A DNA stretch of 64,000 nucleotides from Thiocystis violacea (GTDB lineage Bacteria > Pseudomonadota > Gammaproteobacteria > Chromatiales > Chromatiaceae). The stretch spans positions 1 through 64,000 of the forward strand of contig NZ_NRRG01000005.1 of assembly GCF_016583575.1 (NCBI RefSeq), in the 5' to 3' direction. Under the pieces are notes generated by a model, which saw nothing but the letters and a program-made list of their open reading frames with translations, ran no database searches and had not been told where the DNA came from. Positions 43,115 through 50,763 of this stretch are shown here, one piece after another; position 1 is the stretch's first letter, and each line of letters opens with the position of its first letter. Position numbers and translations under genes: made by a program.

Positions 43115-43504
43115 ATGCCAGCACCGAAAGACGGGATCTCCGATTTCTGCGCAATGTTGCGCCTGTGCGTCGAGCAGGCTTTGGGCGGGCGACTGGAGCC
43201 AGACGTGGCCGAAAACGTCGCCGACGGCGCGGCGTATGCCTTCATCGGCGCGTTCGGCGGAACCTGCCTGTACATCCCCAAGAGCGCACCGGGCGAACTG
43301 GAGCGACGCAACCGGGAAATCTACCGCGCCTGGATTTCCGCACCGGAACACGACCACCCCGACACCTTGCGCAAGCTGATCGCGCGGCACGCCTTGAGCG
43401 AGAACCAGATTTACAAAATCATCCGCACCGAACGCCAGCGGCGCATACGGGCGAAACAGGCCAGCGAGAGCGAGGTTCAGGAATGGCGACACAACGCCGC
43501 CTGA
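43115..43504 (+). CDS. Mor/C-family transcription activator-like protein
   Basis: The 129-residue protein contains DVAENVADGAAYAFIGAFGGTCLYIPKS and RNREIYRAW, followed by a helix-turn-helix ARHALSENQIYKIIRTERQRR. This is the layout of phage Mu Mor (middle operon regulator). Mor activates middle transcription in Mu-like phages; here it may activate satellite genes or sense a helper. The ATG at 43115 was preferred to the GTG at 43028 because the earlier residues are not family-like. Confidence 0.78.
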   Translation: MPAPKDGISDFCAMLRLCVEQALGGRLEPDVAENVADGAAYAFIGAFGGTCLYIPKSAPGELERRNREIYRAWISAPEHDHPDTLRKLIARHALSENQIYKIIRTERQRRIRAKQASESEVQEWRHNAA

Positions 43505-43521
43505 TTGGCAGGGCAAAACCG

Positions 43522-43547
43522 TTGCGTTCGGTGTTGCGTTTTGCGTT
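43522..43547. repeat. Three TTGCGTT direct repeats before a ribbon-helix-helix-like gene
   Basis: Copies at 43522, 43534 and 43541, within 26 bases, lie 52 bases before the start of the next gene. Short tandem sites are typical operators of ribbon-helix-helix repressors. Confidence 0.4.
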
Positions 43548-43598
43548 GCTTTTGAGGCGGCAATCTCGGGATTTCTCAGTGTTTCAGAGGGCACCACC

Positions 43599-43946
43599 AT
43601 GAATTGCAACGATGCAATCAGAGGCGCGATCGAGAAGGGGATGGCGGAGGGCCGCGTCTTGCGGATGCTCTCGGCGGGACCGAGGCCGATGAATTTCACC
43701 GCCTCGACCGAGACGCAATTGCTGATCGCAGCCGAGCAAAAGCGCAGCGGACGGACGATGAATGCCATCGTGAACGAGTGCCTGCGAGTCGGCCTGGCTC
43801 ACCACATCCGCCCCATCGAGCCTGTCCCACTGCCGGACCTGGACGTCGACCTATCCGCCGTGGACGTCTCCTTGCCCATCATGCCTGTCGTCCTGCCCGA
43901 TCAGATCGACTGGCTAAGCGACCCTCTCGGCATGGGCTCGGAGTAA
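43599..43946 (+). CDS. Ribbon-helix-helix-like element protein
   Basis: The 115-residue protein contains MNFTASTETQLLIAAEQKRSGRTMNAIVNECLRVGL, an Arc/MetJ-type strand-helix-helix pattern at about residues 31-65. A proline- and aspartate-rich tail follows (VPLPDLDVDLSAVDVSLP). It may be a repressor or an antitoxin without a visible toxin partner. It is the last gene of the element, followed by a terminator 77 bases on. Confidence 0.6.
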   Translation: MNCNDAIRGAIEKGMAEGRVLRMLSAGPRPMNFTASTETQLLIAAEQKRSGRTMNAIVNECLRVGLAHHIRPIEPVPLPDLDVDLSAVDVSLPIMPVVLPDQIDWLSDPLGMGSE

Positions 43947-44022
43947 CGGATCGACTGTCCGGGCTGATAAATCCCTAGATCGCCGCTTTTGAAATGCACC
44001 GGCCGACCCTGGCTGGACACCG

Positions 44023-44048
44023 ACCCGGCCGAGTGCCGGGTTTTCTTT
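44023..44048 (+). terminator. Rho-independent terminator at the end of the element
   Basis: ACCCGGC and GCCGGGT form a perfect 7-bp stem with a 5-base loop, followed by TTTCTTT. Confidence 0.85.
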
Positions 44049-44172
44049 ATGAGGCGCCGTGAGACTTGGCGAGAAGGGAAGGGTACCGGACCTATTGTGT
44101 GGGTACTTTTACGGGTACATTGGCGACAGTCTTGCAATAATGCGCTTTTAATTCAATCGCTTGGGTAGTCTA

Positions 44173-44189
44173 TTCGATAGATACTGTGC
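44173..44189 (+). other. Candidate right attachment site
   Basis: TTCGAT, 3 bases, TACTGTGC repeats the tRNA-Val T-loop/acceptor segment at 35250-35266 with 14 of 17 bases identical and the same spacing. If real, it marks the right boundary of the element, with three changes in the middle. Confidence 0.4.
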
Positions 44190-44216
44190 AATACATGATT
44201 CGTGATTCCCACATCT

Positions 44217-44248
44217 AAAGGCCGGCTTTCGCCGGCCTTTTTGTTTTT
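44217..44248. terminator. Strong hairpin terminator near the Cas6-like operon end
   Basis: AAAGGCCGGC and GCCGGCCTTT form a perfect 10-bp stem with loop TTTC, followed by TTGTTTTT on the plus strand. It lies about 110 bases past the end of the leftward Cas6-like gene and could stop transcription from both sides. Confidence 0.8.
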
Positions 44249-44354
44249 CAGGCGGTGCTCGCGAGGGTTTTGGCCACCGCGCCAGGTGCCGGGCATTCGG
44301 GCGATTGACTGGAAGGATCCTGGTGGGAGCCGGGTCAATGCTGGTGGCGGCGAG

Positions 44355-45053
44355 TCAGGAGCCGGCCTTGACCGCATCGATACCCTTATGCGGGATGAAG
44401 ATTCCGCAGCCCATCAGGCGGTGTGGGCCGAGCCCCTGTTGCTGGAGCCGAATGGACTCCTGCTGGGTCAGGCCGGCCAGCATCAGGCTCCGGGTGTGGA
44501 GGATGCCGGTCGGGGTGAACAGGGGTGTGGTCTTGCCACAGAGCGCCTTGCGCACCTGGATGTCCAGTTCGCTCAGGGCGCGAACGGCGATGTCGAGGAA
44601 GTCCGTTTCGTCCATGGGAGGGGCGCCTTCGGCTCCGGCGGCGACATAGCGGGCGAAGAGCGTCGTTTCCTGGCTCAAGGGACGAATCTTGCCGACCCCA
44701 ATGGTCAGGGATTCGCCGCCGATCTCAAGGCGCAGACCGGGGAGTGTCACCAGCAGCCTGTCGGCCTGGCCTCGGGGGGCGCGAATGGTCAGCTTGGTGC
44801 GGCGCGAGACCATGAGCACGGCATCGGGCGCCGGCTCGGGACGTTCCCAGCCGTTCTGCGAGCCGGCGACATGGATGCTGTGAACGCCCACTCGGGGTTC
44901 GTCGGCCAGCCAGGGCACGGCCGCTTGCAAGGCGGCGGCGAGCGGGTAGGCGTGCTCGACGGGGATCCGCCTGCATTCGATCGCGAACAGGACGTCGACG
45001 ACGGATTCCGGGATCGGCGTGACGTCGGGCGATTCATCTTCGTTCCAGTACAT
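44355..45053 (-). CDS. Cas6/Cmx6-type endoribonuclease-like protein, orphan
   Basis: The 232-residue protein matches the I-MYXAN-type Cas6 (Cmx6) pattern. It opens with VVDVLFAIECRRIPVEHAYPLAAAL, continues with IHVAGSQNGWERP, SRRTKLTIRAPR, IGVGKIRPLSQETTLFARYV and LHTRSLMLAGL. It ends with the Gly-rich loop QQQGLGPHRLMGCGIFIPHKG of RAMP proteins. Cas6 enzymes cut CRISPR precursor RNA. No CRISPR repeat and no other cas gene is visible in the window. It is the last gene of a four-gene operon with a dioxygenase-like protein and two unknowns, so its RNA substrate may be something else. A His or other catalytic residue cannot be assigned with confidence. Confidence 0.82.
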   Translation of the reverse strand: MYWNEDESPDVTPIPESVVDVLFAIECRRIPVEHAYPLAAALQAAVPWLADEPRVGVHSIHVAGSQNGWERPEPAPDAVLMVSRRTKLTIRAPRGQADRLLVTLPGLRLEIGGESLTIGVGKIRPLSQETTLFARYVAAGAEGAPPMDETDFLDIAVRALSELDIQVRKALCGKTTPLFTPTGILHTRSLMLAGLTQQESIRLQQQGLGPHRLMGCGIFIPHKGIDAVKAGS

Positions 45054-45109
45054 AAGACAGTCTCGGTCCGTGCGGGGCGCTTGGCCGCCGTCTCCGGTTA
45101 TTCCGACTC

Positions 45110-45829
45110 TCAGCCGAAGGGCAGGCGCTCTTGAAGGGCTTCGCGGTCGAACCACCAATCGTCCTGTACCAGGACGTCGACGACATTGCGCAGGCGTACC
45201 AGGAATTTCTCGGGTTCCTTCAGTTCCAGTCGATCCATCCATTGATCGAGTTGCTCCGGCGTTTCCACGTCGCCGTGACGACGCGCGACCGCGCCCAGCA
45301 GTTGGGTCGCGAAGAACATGAGGTCTTCCCGGTGTCGTCCGTGCGCGCGCACGTCGGCCAGGAAAAGCGCGGTGGTGGCAGCGACGGCGGCGCCGTCGGA
45401 GTCGTCGGGGGTGTCCTCGATGACGTGGTTGAGGAGTTCGATCGTTAATTCGGGGTCGATCGGGCAGGTCACCGCGAGCCAGATTCCCTGCCCGAGCGCG
45501 GCGATCGATCCCGTCTGGTCGGCCTGGAAGAGCACATCGCAGGCATCCGCGGCCAGTTCGTAGAGATCCCAGTCGATGAAATGGTCGAAGGCGGCGCGGG
45601 CGAGTGGCCAGGCCTCTTCCCCCCGGTCCAGGTTGACCAGGGTGCGGGCGACCTGCAAGCGCAGGTCCGCCAGCCTGTTGTCGGAACCGCCGGTGCGCTG
45701 GATCTCGTTCAGATGCTCGGTCAGCACCTGGAGATGAGATTCCAGCGCGGCCATTTCGATGCCGTGATTGAAAACGGAATCGGCGGCGGAATCCGGAAGC
45801 GGCGTGGCGAGCAGGTTGAATTGATTCAT
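45110..45829 (-). CDS. Hypothetical helical protein of the Cas6-like operon
   Basis: The 239-residue protein is acidic and predominantly helical, with repeat-like segments (LQVLTEHLNEIQRTGG, LRLQVARTLVNLDRGEEAWPLARAAFDHFIDWDLYELAADACDVLF) recalling TPR-type helical hairpins. No catalytic motif is seen. The ATG at 45829 was preferred to the earlier frame start because the upstream residues are unlike protein. It lies between a 63-residue ORF and the Cas6-like gene, and it could be a scaffold. No family is recognised. Confidence 0.7.
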   Translation of the reverse strand: MNQFNLLATPLPDSAADSVFNHGIEMAALESHLQVLTEHLNEIQRTGGSDNRLADLRLQVARTLVNLDRGEEAWPLARAAFDHFIDWDLYELAADACDVLFQADQTGSIAALGQGIWLAVTCPIDPELTIELLNHVIEDTPDDSDGAAVAATTALFLADVRAHGRHREDLMFFATQLLGAVARRHGDVETPEQLDQWMDRLELKEPEKFLVRLRNVVDVLVQDDWWFDREALQERLPFG

Positions 45830-45851
45830 GAAATCATGCCTACGGCCTGGA

Positions 45852-46043
45852 TTAGCGAATGAGCCCACTGAAGGCCGCCTCGAGTCGATCCTCCCAGTTT
45901 TCCGGGGTGTCCGGGTAGGGTGGCTTGACGTCCATGCGGAAAAAACGCTCTCCGGATCGGGCTACGTCTTGAACCAGTGGGATGAGTTCATCGAACGACT
46001 CGACGCCTTGATTGGCGACCAGGATTTCGCTGAGCTTGAGCAT
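45852..46043 (-). CDS. Small hypothetical protein of the Cas6-like operon
   Basis: The 63-residue protein starts at ATG with AGGA 6 bases upstream. MLKLSEILVANQGVESFDELIPLVQDVARSGERFF is amphipathic and the end (DTPENWEDRLEAAFSGLIR) is helical. The Trp/Arg pattern is protein-like and no domain is recognised. It lies 22 bases before the 239-residue gene and 114 bases after the dioxygenase-like gene. Confidence 0.6.
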   Translation of the reverse strand: MLKLSEILVANQGVESFDELIPLVQDVARSGERFFRMDVKPPYPDTPENWEDRLEAAFSGLIR

Positions 46044-46157
46044 GTGTTGTCCTAACCGCTTTCTTTGTCTTGATGTCGGGGTGATGGCTGGCCAGATGAC
46101 GTGAGCGTTCGAGGAGATCTGGCGGCTTTTCACTGGTGGGCGCGTTTCCCGGTTCGT

Positions 46158-47066
46158 TCATCGGGGCTCGTCGTCCCTGATCCAATCGTGGTAACGCACT
46201 CGGATCAGCAGGCGTTCGAGACGGTCGTCCTCGCTGTCGATGAATCCGGAACGATTGTGGGGCACGTTGTTGGAAACGAGGCCTTCGCCGGATTCCAGTC
46301 CGTGACTGAATGTGAAGACGTCGGGCGTTGAAAACAACCGATCCAACGCCCGACGGGCGGCGTCCGTCTCGGGGGTGTCGCGCCAGCGCGCGTTCCTGGT
46401 CCGCGCCGTGTAGCGCATGTGCAACCGCCCCTGGCGTATCGAAAAGACCGGTCCGGTGCTCGTGGCTCGGACGACCACGCCGTTTTCGATATGGGCCGGT
46501 ATGCTCAGGGCCTCGGGATGCGCGAGCGCCGCGATCAGGTCCGGCGAGGTATCGCGCAGACGGATGTAGAGGATCTCGTGATCCAGCAGGCTATTGATGC
46601 CGCCGCTGACCGCCGGGCGGACGCAGAAGAGCGTCCAGGCTTGGATTTGTCGCTCCGGTGGGTTGTAGTAGCCGTCGGTGTGCCAGCTCAGGGGTTTGTT
46701 GGTATAGGGGATGTAGTCGCCGCGCGGTCCGTTCGGGGCGTGCCGGTCTTGCGATGGATCCGCTTGCGTGATCCGGCTGATCGCGCTCGCGTCGGCGAAA
46801 CGGTTGATGTCCGCGCGCGCGAGTCCGAGCGACAGACCGAAGGCGAGCACGGCCTCGGGCGTGACCTGGGCCGGCTCCACCCGGACGATGGCCAGGTTGT
46901 AAGCCTTGATTCGCTCCATCAGGGCGGCGCGTTCGCGTGGCGTCGGTTCCGACAGCCGGGAGATCCCGACCGCCGGGTCGCTCGGCCTGGCTGAATAGCG
47001 CTCGAGCCTGGAGTCGCGCCAGGCGCGGTAGGTGGTCTCGTCCGCGAGATCGAAGGGATTCGGCAA
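46158..47066 (-). CDS. TauD/TfdA-like Fe(II)/2-oxoglutarate dioxygenase
   Basis: From TTG at 47066 the protein has 302 residues (PNPFDLADETTYRAWRDSRLERY). The iron site HTD appears in LSWHTDGYYNPPE, and the distal His and 2-oxoglutarate Arg are plausible in SNNVPHNRSGFIDSEDDRLERLLIRVRYHDW. Such enzymes hydroxylate small molecules, peptides or lipids. No ATG is available before the conserved start; a longer open frame to 47420 is not protein-like. It is the first gene of the leftward operon and is divergent from dsrA across a 446-bp gap. Confidence 0.75.
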   Translation of the reverse strand: MPNPFDLADETTYRAWRDSRLERYSARPSDPAVGISRLSEPTPRERAALMERIKAYNLAIVRVEPAQVTPEAVLAFGLSLGLARADINRFADASAISRITQADPSQDRHAPNGPRGDYIPYTNKPLSWHTDGYYNPPERQIQAWTLFCVRPAVSGGINSLLDHEILYIRLRDTSPDLIAALAHPEALSIPAHIENGVVVRATSTGPVFSIRQGRLHMRYTARTRNARWRDTPETDAARRALDRLFSTPDVFTFSHGLESGEGLVSNNVPHNRSGFIDSEDDRLERLLIRVRYHDWIRDDEPR

Positions 47067-47512
47067 CGGTTGTCTCGATATATAAGAAAATGTTAATATT
47101 AGACTGCGTTGACTTGTCGCGCCCCGGGCTTGTAGCATCCGGGTTCGGTCGACGCAAGCATGCGCGGCGTGACAGATCGGGAGGACACCGGTCGCGCCGC
47201 GACGAATAAATAAACAGGTGCGTCGCGAAACAAGATTCCGAAAGGGCCATATCCCGAAAGGGATAGATGTCTGGTGACTAGCCCCCCCAATCGTGGAATG
47301 GGCGGCTCGCGACTCCATCGGTACATTAGGATCCGCCGATGAGGTTGCCGGTATAGCGGATAGCGACGCATAGAGTCGGTACCACCACATCCAATCCAGA
47401 CGTGACGTGACGCGATGCATCGACCCGTGGCCCCGGCTTCCCGGCTACGGCGCGCTTGTGCACGCGCTTCAACCACATCCTTTCCTGGTTAATTGATAGG
47501 AGAGTCCGCGCA
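47067..47512. other. Divergent regulatory region between the Cas6-like operon and dsrA
   Basis: This 446-bp gap contains no convincing gene. Its left part (47078-47105) is markedly AT-rich, likely a promoter region for the leftward operon. Nearer dsrA no strong -35/-10 pair could be picked with confidence. dsr expression is induced by reduced sulfur in A. vinosum, so regulatory sites should lie here. Confidence 0.5.
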
Positions 47513-48766
47513 ATGGCTATCGATAAGCACACGACCCCGATGCTCGACCAGCTTGAGACCGGGCCTTGGCCCAGCTTCATTTCCGGTATCAAGCGTCTCC
47601 GCGATCAGCATCCGGATCCGCGCATCAACGAAATGACCAATGACCTCCTGGGTCAGCTCGAGCACTCCTACGAGACCCGCAAGGGTTACTGGAAGGGCGG
47701 CACCGTGTCGGTCTTCGGCTATGGCGGCGGTATCATCCCCCGTTTCTCCGAAGTGGGTAAGGTGTTCCCCAAGTCGAAGGAATTCCACACCATTCGCGTT
47801 CAGCCGCCGGCCGGCAACCACTACACGACTGGCATGTTGCGGCAACTCGCCGATAGCTGGGAGAAATACGGCTCGGGTCTGGTGACCTTCCATGGCCAGA
47901 CCGGCAACATCATGTTCATCGGGACGGATACCCAAAACACCCAGAATTTCTTCGACGATATCAATGAGTATGGCTGGGATCTCGGTGGTGCCGGTCCCTG
48001 CGTGCGTACCGCCATGTCCTGCGTCGGCGCGGCCCGCTGCGAGATGTCCTGCACCAACGAGTTGAAGGCGCATCGGATGCTGGTCAACAACTTCGTCGAC
48101 GACGTGCATCGCCCGGCGCTGCCCTACAAGTTCAAGTTCAAGGTCTCCGGTTGCCCGAACGACTGCCAGAACGCCATCGAGCGTTCCGACTTCGCCGTGC
48201 TCGGCACCTGGCGCGACGACATGAAGGTCGATCAGGCCGAGGTCAAGAACTACATCGCCGACAAGGGTCGTCAGTACTACATCGACAACGTCATCACGCG
48301 CTGCCCGACCCAGGCGCTGGCGCTCAACGATGACAATACGCTGGCGGTCAACAATCGTGATTGCGTGCGCTGCATGCACTGTCTGAACGTCATGCCCAAG
48401 GCGCTGCACCCGGGCGACGACAAGGGCGTGACCATCCTGATCGGCGGCAAGCGCACCCTCAAGATCGGCGATTTGATGGGCACCGTGGTGGTTCCCTTCA
48501 AGAAGCTGGAGACCGAGGAAGACTACGAGTCCATGGTCGAGCTGGCCACCACCATCATCGATTTCTGGGCGGAGAACGGTCTGGAGCACGAGCGTTGCGG
48601 CGAGATGATCGAGCGCATCGGCCTGGCCAATTTCCTCGACGGCATCGGTATCGATCCGGATCCGAACATGCTGAGCCACCCGCGCCAGAGCTCCTACATC
48701 CGCATGGATGGCTGGGACGAGGCGGCCGAGGAATGGTTCGCGCGCCAAGCGGAAGCGGGCAAGTAA
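47513..48766 (+). CDS. dsrA: Reverse dissimilatory sulfite reductase, alpha subunit
   Basis: The 417-residue protein matches DsrA. It has CVGAARCEMSC and CPNDC-type Cys patterns for the sirohaem-[4Fe-4S] centre, and a ferredoxin domain (CPTQA, CVRCMHCLNVMP). The start at MAIDKHTTPML has AGGAGAG upstream; the frame beginning at 47456 is longer but unlike the family. With DsrB it oxidises DsrC-bound sulfane sulfur to sulfite in the cytoplasm. It is the first gene of the dsr operon. Confidence 0.97.
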   Translation: MAIDKHTTPMLDQLETGPWPSFISGIKRLRDQHPDPRINEMTNDLLGQLEHSYETRKGYWKGGTVSVFGYGGGIIPRFSEVGKVFPKSKEFHTIRVQPPAGNHYTTGMLRQLADSWEKYGSGLVTFHGQTGNIMFIGTDTQNTQNFFDDINEYGWDLGGAGPCVRTAMSCVGAARCEMSCTNELKAHRMLVNNFVDDVHRPALPYKFKFKVSGCPNDCQNAIERSDFAVLGTWRDDMKVDQAEVKNYIADKGRQYYIDNVITRCPTQALALNDDNTLAVNNRDCVRCMHCLNVMPKALHPGDDKGVTILIGGKRTLKIGDLMGTVVVPFKKLETEEDYESMVELATTIIDFWAENGLEHERCGEMIERIGLANFLDGIGIDPDPNMLSHPRQSSYIRMDGWDEAAEEWFARQAEAGK

Positions 48767-48827
48767 GCCGCGACTCCCGGACGACCACAACTCATTCCCT
48801 GAACTGAATAAACTGGAGGATTAGGCC

Positions 48828-49898
48828 ATGGCGGAAATGCGCGAGCCGATCGAATCCGGGTGCCCGGATCCCTGGCAGTACATGCATCCCGTGATGCGTA
48901 AGAATTTCGGGCAGTGGAAGTATCACGAGCATCCGCGCCCCGGCGTGCTGCTGCATGTCGCCTTCAGTGGCGACAAGATCTGGACCATCAAGGCTGGCAC
49001 TCAGCGCATCCTGGACGTTTTCTCGCTGCGCAAGCTGTGCGACATCGGCGACCAGTTCGCCGACGGCTACGTCCACTTCACCATTCGCTCGAACATCGAG
49101 TACCTGGTGAGCGACGAGTCCAAGGTCCAGCCGCTGATCGATGCCCTCGAAGGCGCCGGCTTCATCGTCGGCGGCACCCAGAACTCGGTGGCCATGATCT
49201 CGCACACCCAGGGCTGGCTGCACTGCGACATCCCGGGCACCGACGCCTCGGGCGTGGTCAAGTCCATGATGGACGAGCTGATCGACGAGTTCCGTAACGC
49301 CAACATGCCCAACCGGGTGCATATCACCACCTCCTGCTGCCAGATCAACTGCGGCGGGCAGGGCGATATCGCCATCAACATCCAGCACACCAAGCCGCCG
49401 CGGATCAATCACGATCTGGTCGCCAACATCTGCGAGCGTCCCTCGGTCGTCGCCCGCTGCCCGGTGGCCGCCATCCGTCCGGCCATGGTCAACGGCAAGC
49501 CCTCGCTGGAAGTCGACGAGCGCAAGTGCATCTGCTGCGGCGCCTGCTATCCGCCGTGCCCGCCCATGCAGATCAACGACGCGGAGCACTCCAAGCTGGC
49601 GATCTGGGTCGGCGGCAACCACTCCAACGCGCGCGGCAAGCCGACCTTCCAGAAACTGGTCGCGGCCGGCATCCCGAACAATCCGCCGCGCTGGCCCGAG
49701 GCGACCGCGATCGTCAAGAAAATTCTCAAGGCGTACAAGGAAGGCGCGAAGGACTGGGAACGCATCAACGAGTGGATCGAGCGCATCGGCTGGCCGCGCT
49801 TCTTCGAGGAGGTCGAACTGCCCTTCACCAAGTATCACATCGATACCTGGCGTGGCGCGCGCGCGAGCTTCAACAGCTCTTCCTATATCCGCTTCTGA
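48828..49898 (+). CDS. dsrB: Reverse dissimilatory sulfite reductase, beta subunit
   Basis: The 356-residue protein has GGAGG before the ATG. The Cys cluster SCCQINCGGQGDIAINIQHT, and a ferredoxin domain CICCGACYPPCPPMQ, identify DsrB. It forms the alpha2beta2 enzyme with DsrA, and the sirohaem is amidated by DsrN. The gene follows dsrA after 61 bases. Confidence 0.97.
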   Translation: MAEMREPIESGCPDPWQYMHPVMRKNFGQWKYHEHPRPGVLLHVAFSGDKIWTIKAGTQRILDVFSLRKLCDIGDQFADGYVHFTIRSNIEYLVSDESKVQPLIDALEGAGFIVGGTQNSVAMISHTQGWLHCDIPGTDASGVVKSMMDELIDEFRNANMPNRVHITTSCCQINCGGQGDIAINIQHTKPPRINHDLVANICERPSVVARCPVAAIRPAMVNGKPSLEVDERKCICCGACYPPCPPMQINDAEHSKLAIWVGGNHSNARGKPTFQKLVAAGIPNNPPRWPEATAIVKKILKAYKEGAKDWERINEWIERIGWPRFFEEVELPFTKYHIDTWRGARASFNSSSYIRF

Positions 49899-49935
49899 GG
49901 CGGTTGGATTCTCACCCTAGCCATTCGAGGTCGAC

Positions 49936-50328
49936 ATGAAGTTCGCACTTCAGATCAACGAGGGACCCTACCAGCACCAGGCGTCCGACTCGGCCTATCA
50001 GTTCACCAAGGCCGCGCTGGAGAAGGGACACGAGATTTTTCGCGTCTTCTTCTATCACGATGGTGTCAACAACTCGACACGTCTGACGACGCCGCCCCAG
50101 GATGACCGTCACATCGTCAACCGTTGGGCGGAACTGGCCGAACAATACGATCTCGACATGGTCGTCTGCGTGGCCGCAGCCCAGCGCCGCGGCATCGTCG
50201 ACGAGGGCGAGGCGACCCGCAACGGCAAGGACGCCACCAACATCCATCCCAGGTTCCGCATCTCGGGGCTCGGGCAATTGGTCGAGGCGGCGATCCAGGC
50301 CGACCGTCTCGTCGTCTTCGGCGATTAA
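49936..50328 (+). CDS. dsrE: Sulfur transferase subunit DsrE
   Basis: The 130-residue protein has the length and fold pattern of DsrE/TusD. The persulfide-carrying Cys78 lies in DMVVCVAAAQRRGI. The DsrEFH hexamer relays sulfur to DsrC; Cys78 is the essential residue in A. vinosum. A 37-base gap follows dsrB. Confidence 0.97.
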   Translation: MKFALQINEGPYQHQASDSAYQFTKAALEKGHEIFRVFFYHDGVNNSTRLTTPPQDDRHIVNRWAELAEQYDLDMVVCVAAAQRRGIVDEGEATRNGKDATNIHPRFRISGLGQLVEAAIQADRLVVFGD

Positions 50329-50340
50329 GGGGATTGAGTC

Positions 50341-50751
50341 ATGTCGGAAATCGTGAAGAAATTCATGTATCTGAACCGCAAGGCCCCTTACGGAACCATC
50401 TACGCCTGGGAGGCGCTGGAGGTGGTTCTGATCGGCGCCGCCTTCGATCAGGACGTGAGCGTCATGTTCCTCGATGACGGTGTCTATCAGCTCACCAAGG
50501 GCCAGGACACCAAGGGCATCGGGATGAAGAACTTCTCCCCGACCTTTCGTACCCTCGGCGACTACGAGGTCAAGAAAGTCTATGTGGACCGCGCCTCGCT
50601 GGAGGCCCGCGGGCTTACCCAGGAGGATCTGGTCGCGATCGCCTGGGAGGACATGGAGACCGAGGAAGAGGTCGACAATATCGTCGAGGTGATCGACTCG
50701 GCCCGCGTCAGCGCGCTGATGAACGAATCCGACGTGGTCTTCAGCTTCTAA
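50341..50751 (+). CDS. dsrF: Sulfur transferase subunit DsrF
   Basis: The 136-residue TusC-like protein has KFMYLNRKAPYGTIYAWEALEVVLIGAAFDQDVSVMFLDDGVYQL, the typical DsrF opening. It carries no equivalent of the DsrE Cys and is a structural subunit of DsrEFH. It is 12 bases after dsrE. Confidence 0.95.
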   Translation: MSEIVKKFMYLNRKAPYGTIYAWEALEVVLIGAAFDQDVSVMFLDDGVYQLTKGQDTKGIGMKNFSPTFRTLGDYEVKKVYVDRASLEARGLTQEDLVAIAWEDMETEEEVDNIVEVIDSARVSALMNESDVVFSF

Positions 50752-50763
50752 GGGGCCGATCCG

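Larger units (their letters stand above)
35273..44190 (+). mobile_element. tRNA-Val-associated integrative element (phage-satellite-like), probably defective
   Basis: It begins at the tRNA 3' end with a tyrosine integrase. The cargo has AlpA, several small hypothetical proteins, a prim-pol/DUF3987 replication protein, a coiled-coil protein, a Mor-like activator and a ribbon-helix-helix-like protein, all on the plus strand and closed by a terminator. No capsid, tail, portal or terminase gene is visible, which is satellite-like. The integrase is frameshifted and the replication gene has an in-frame amber, so it is probably immobile. The right end near 44190 is tentative, based on a partial repeat of the tRNA T-loop region. 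Confidence 0.75.
43947..44354. other. Right end of the element and convergent intergenic region
   Basis: The 408-bp stretch contains no convincing gene. It holds two terminators and the candidate right attachment site, and it separates element genes (plus strand) from the Cas6-like operon (minus strand). Confidence 0.6.

Noticed and set aside
44355-47066. A CRISPR array associated with the Cas6-like gene
   Set aside because: I read the operon and both flanks for regularly spaced repeats of 25-40 bases and found none; the only strong repeat is the single terminator hairpin at 44217-44248.
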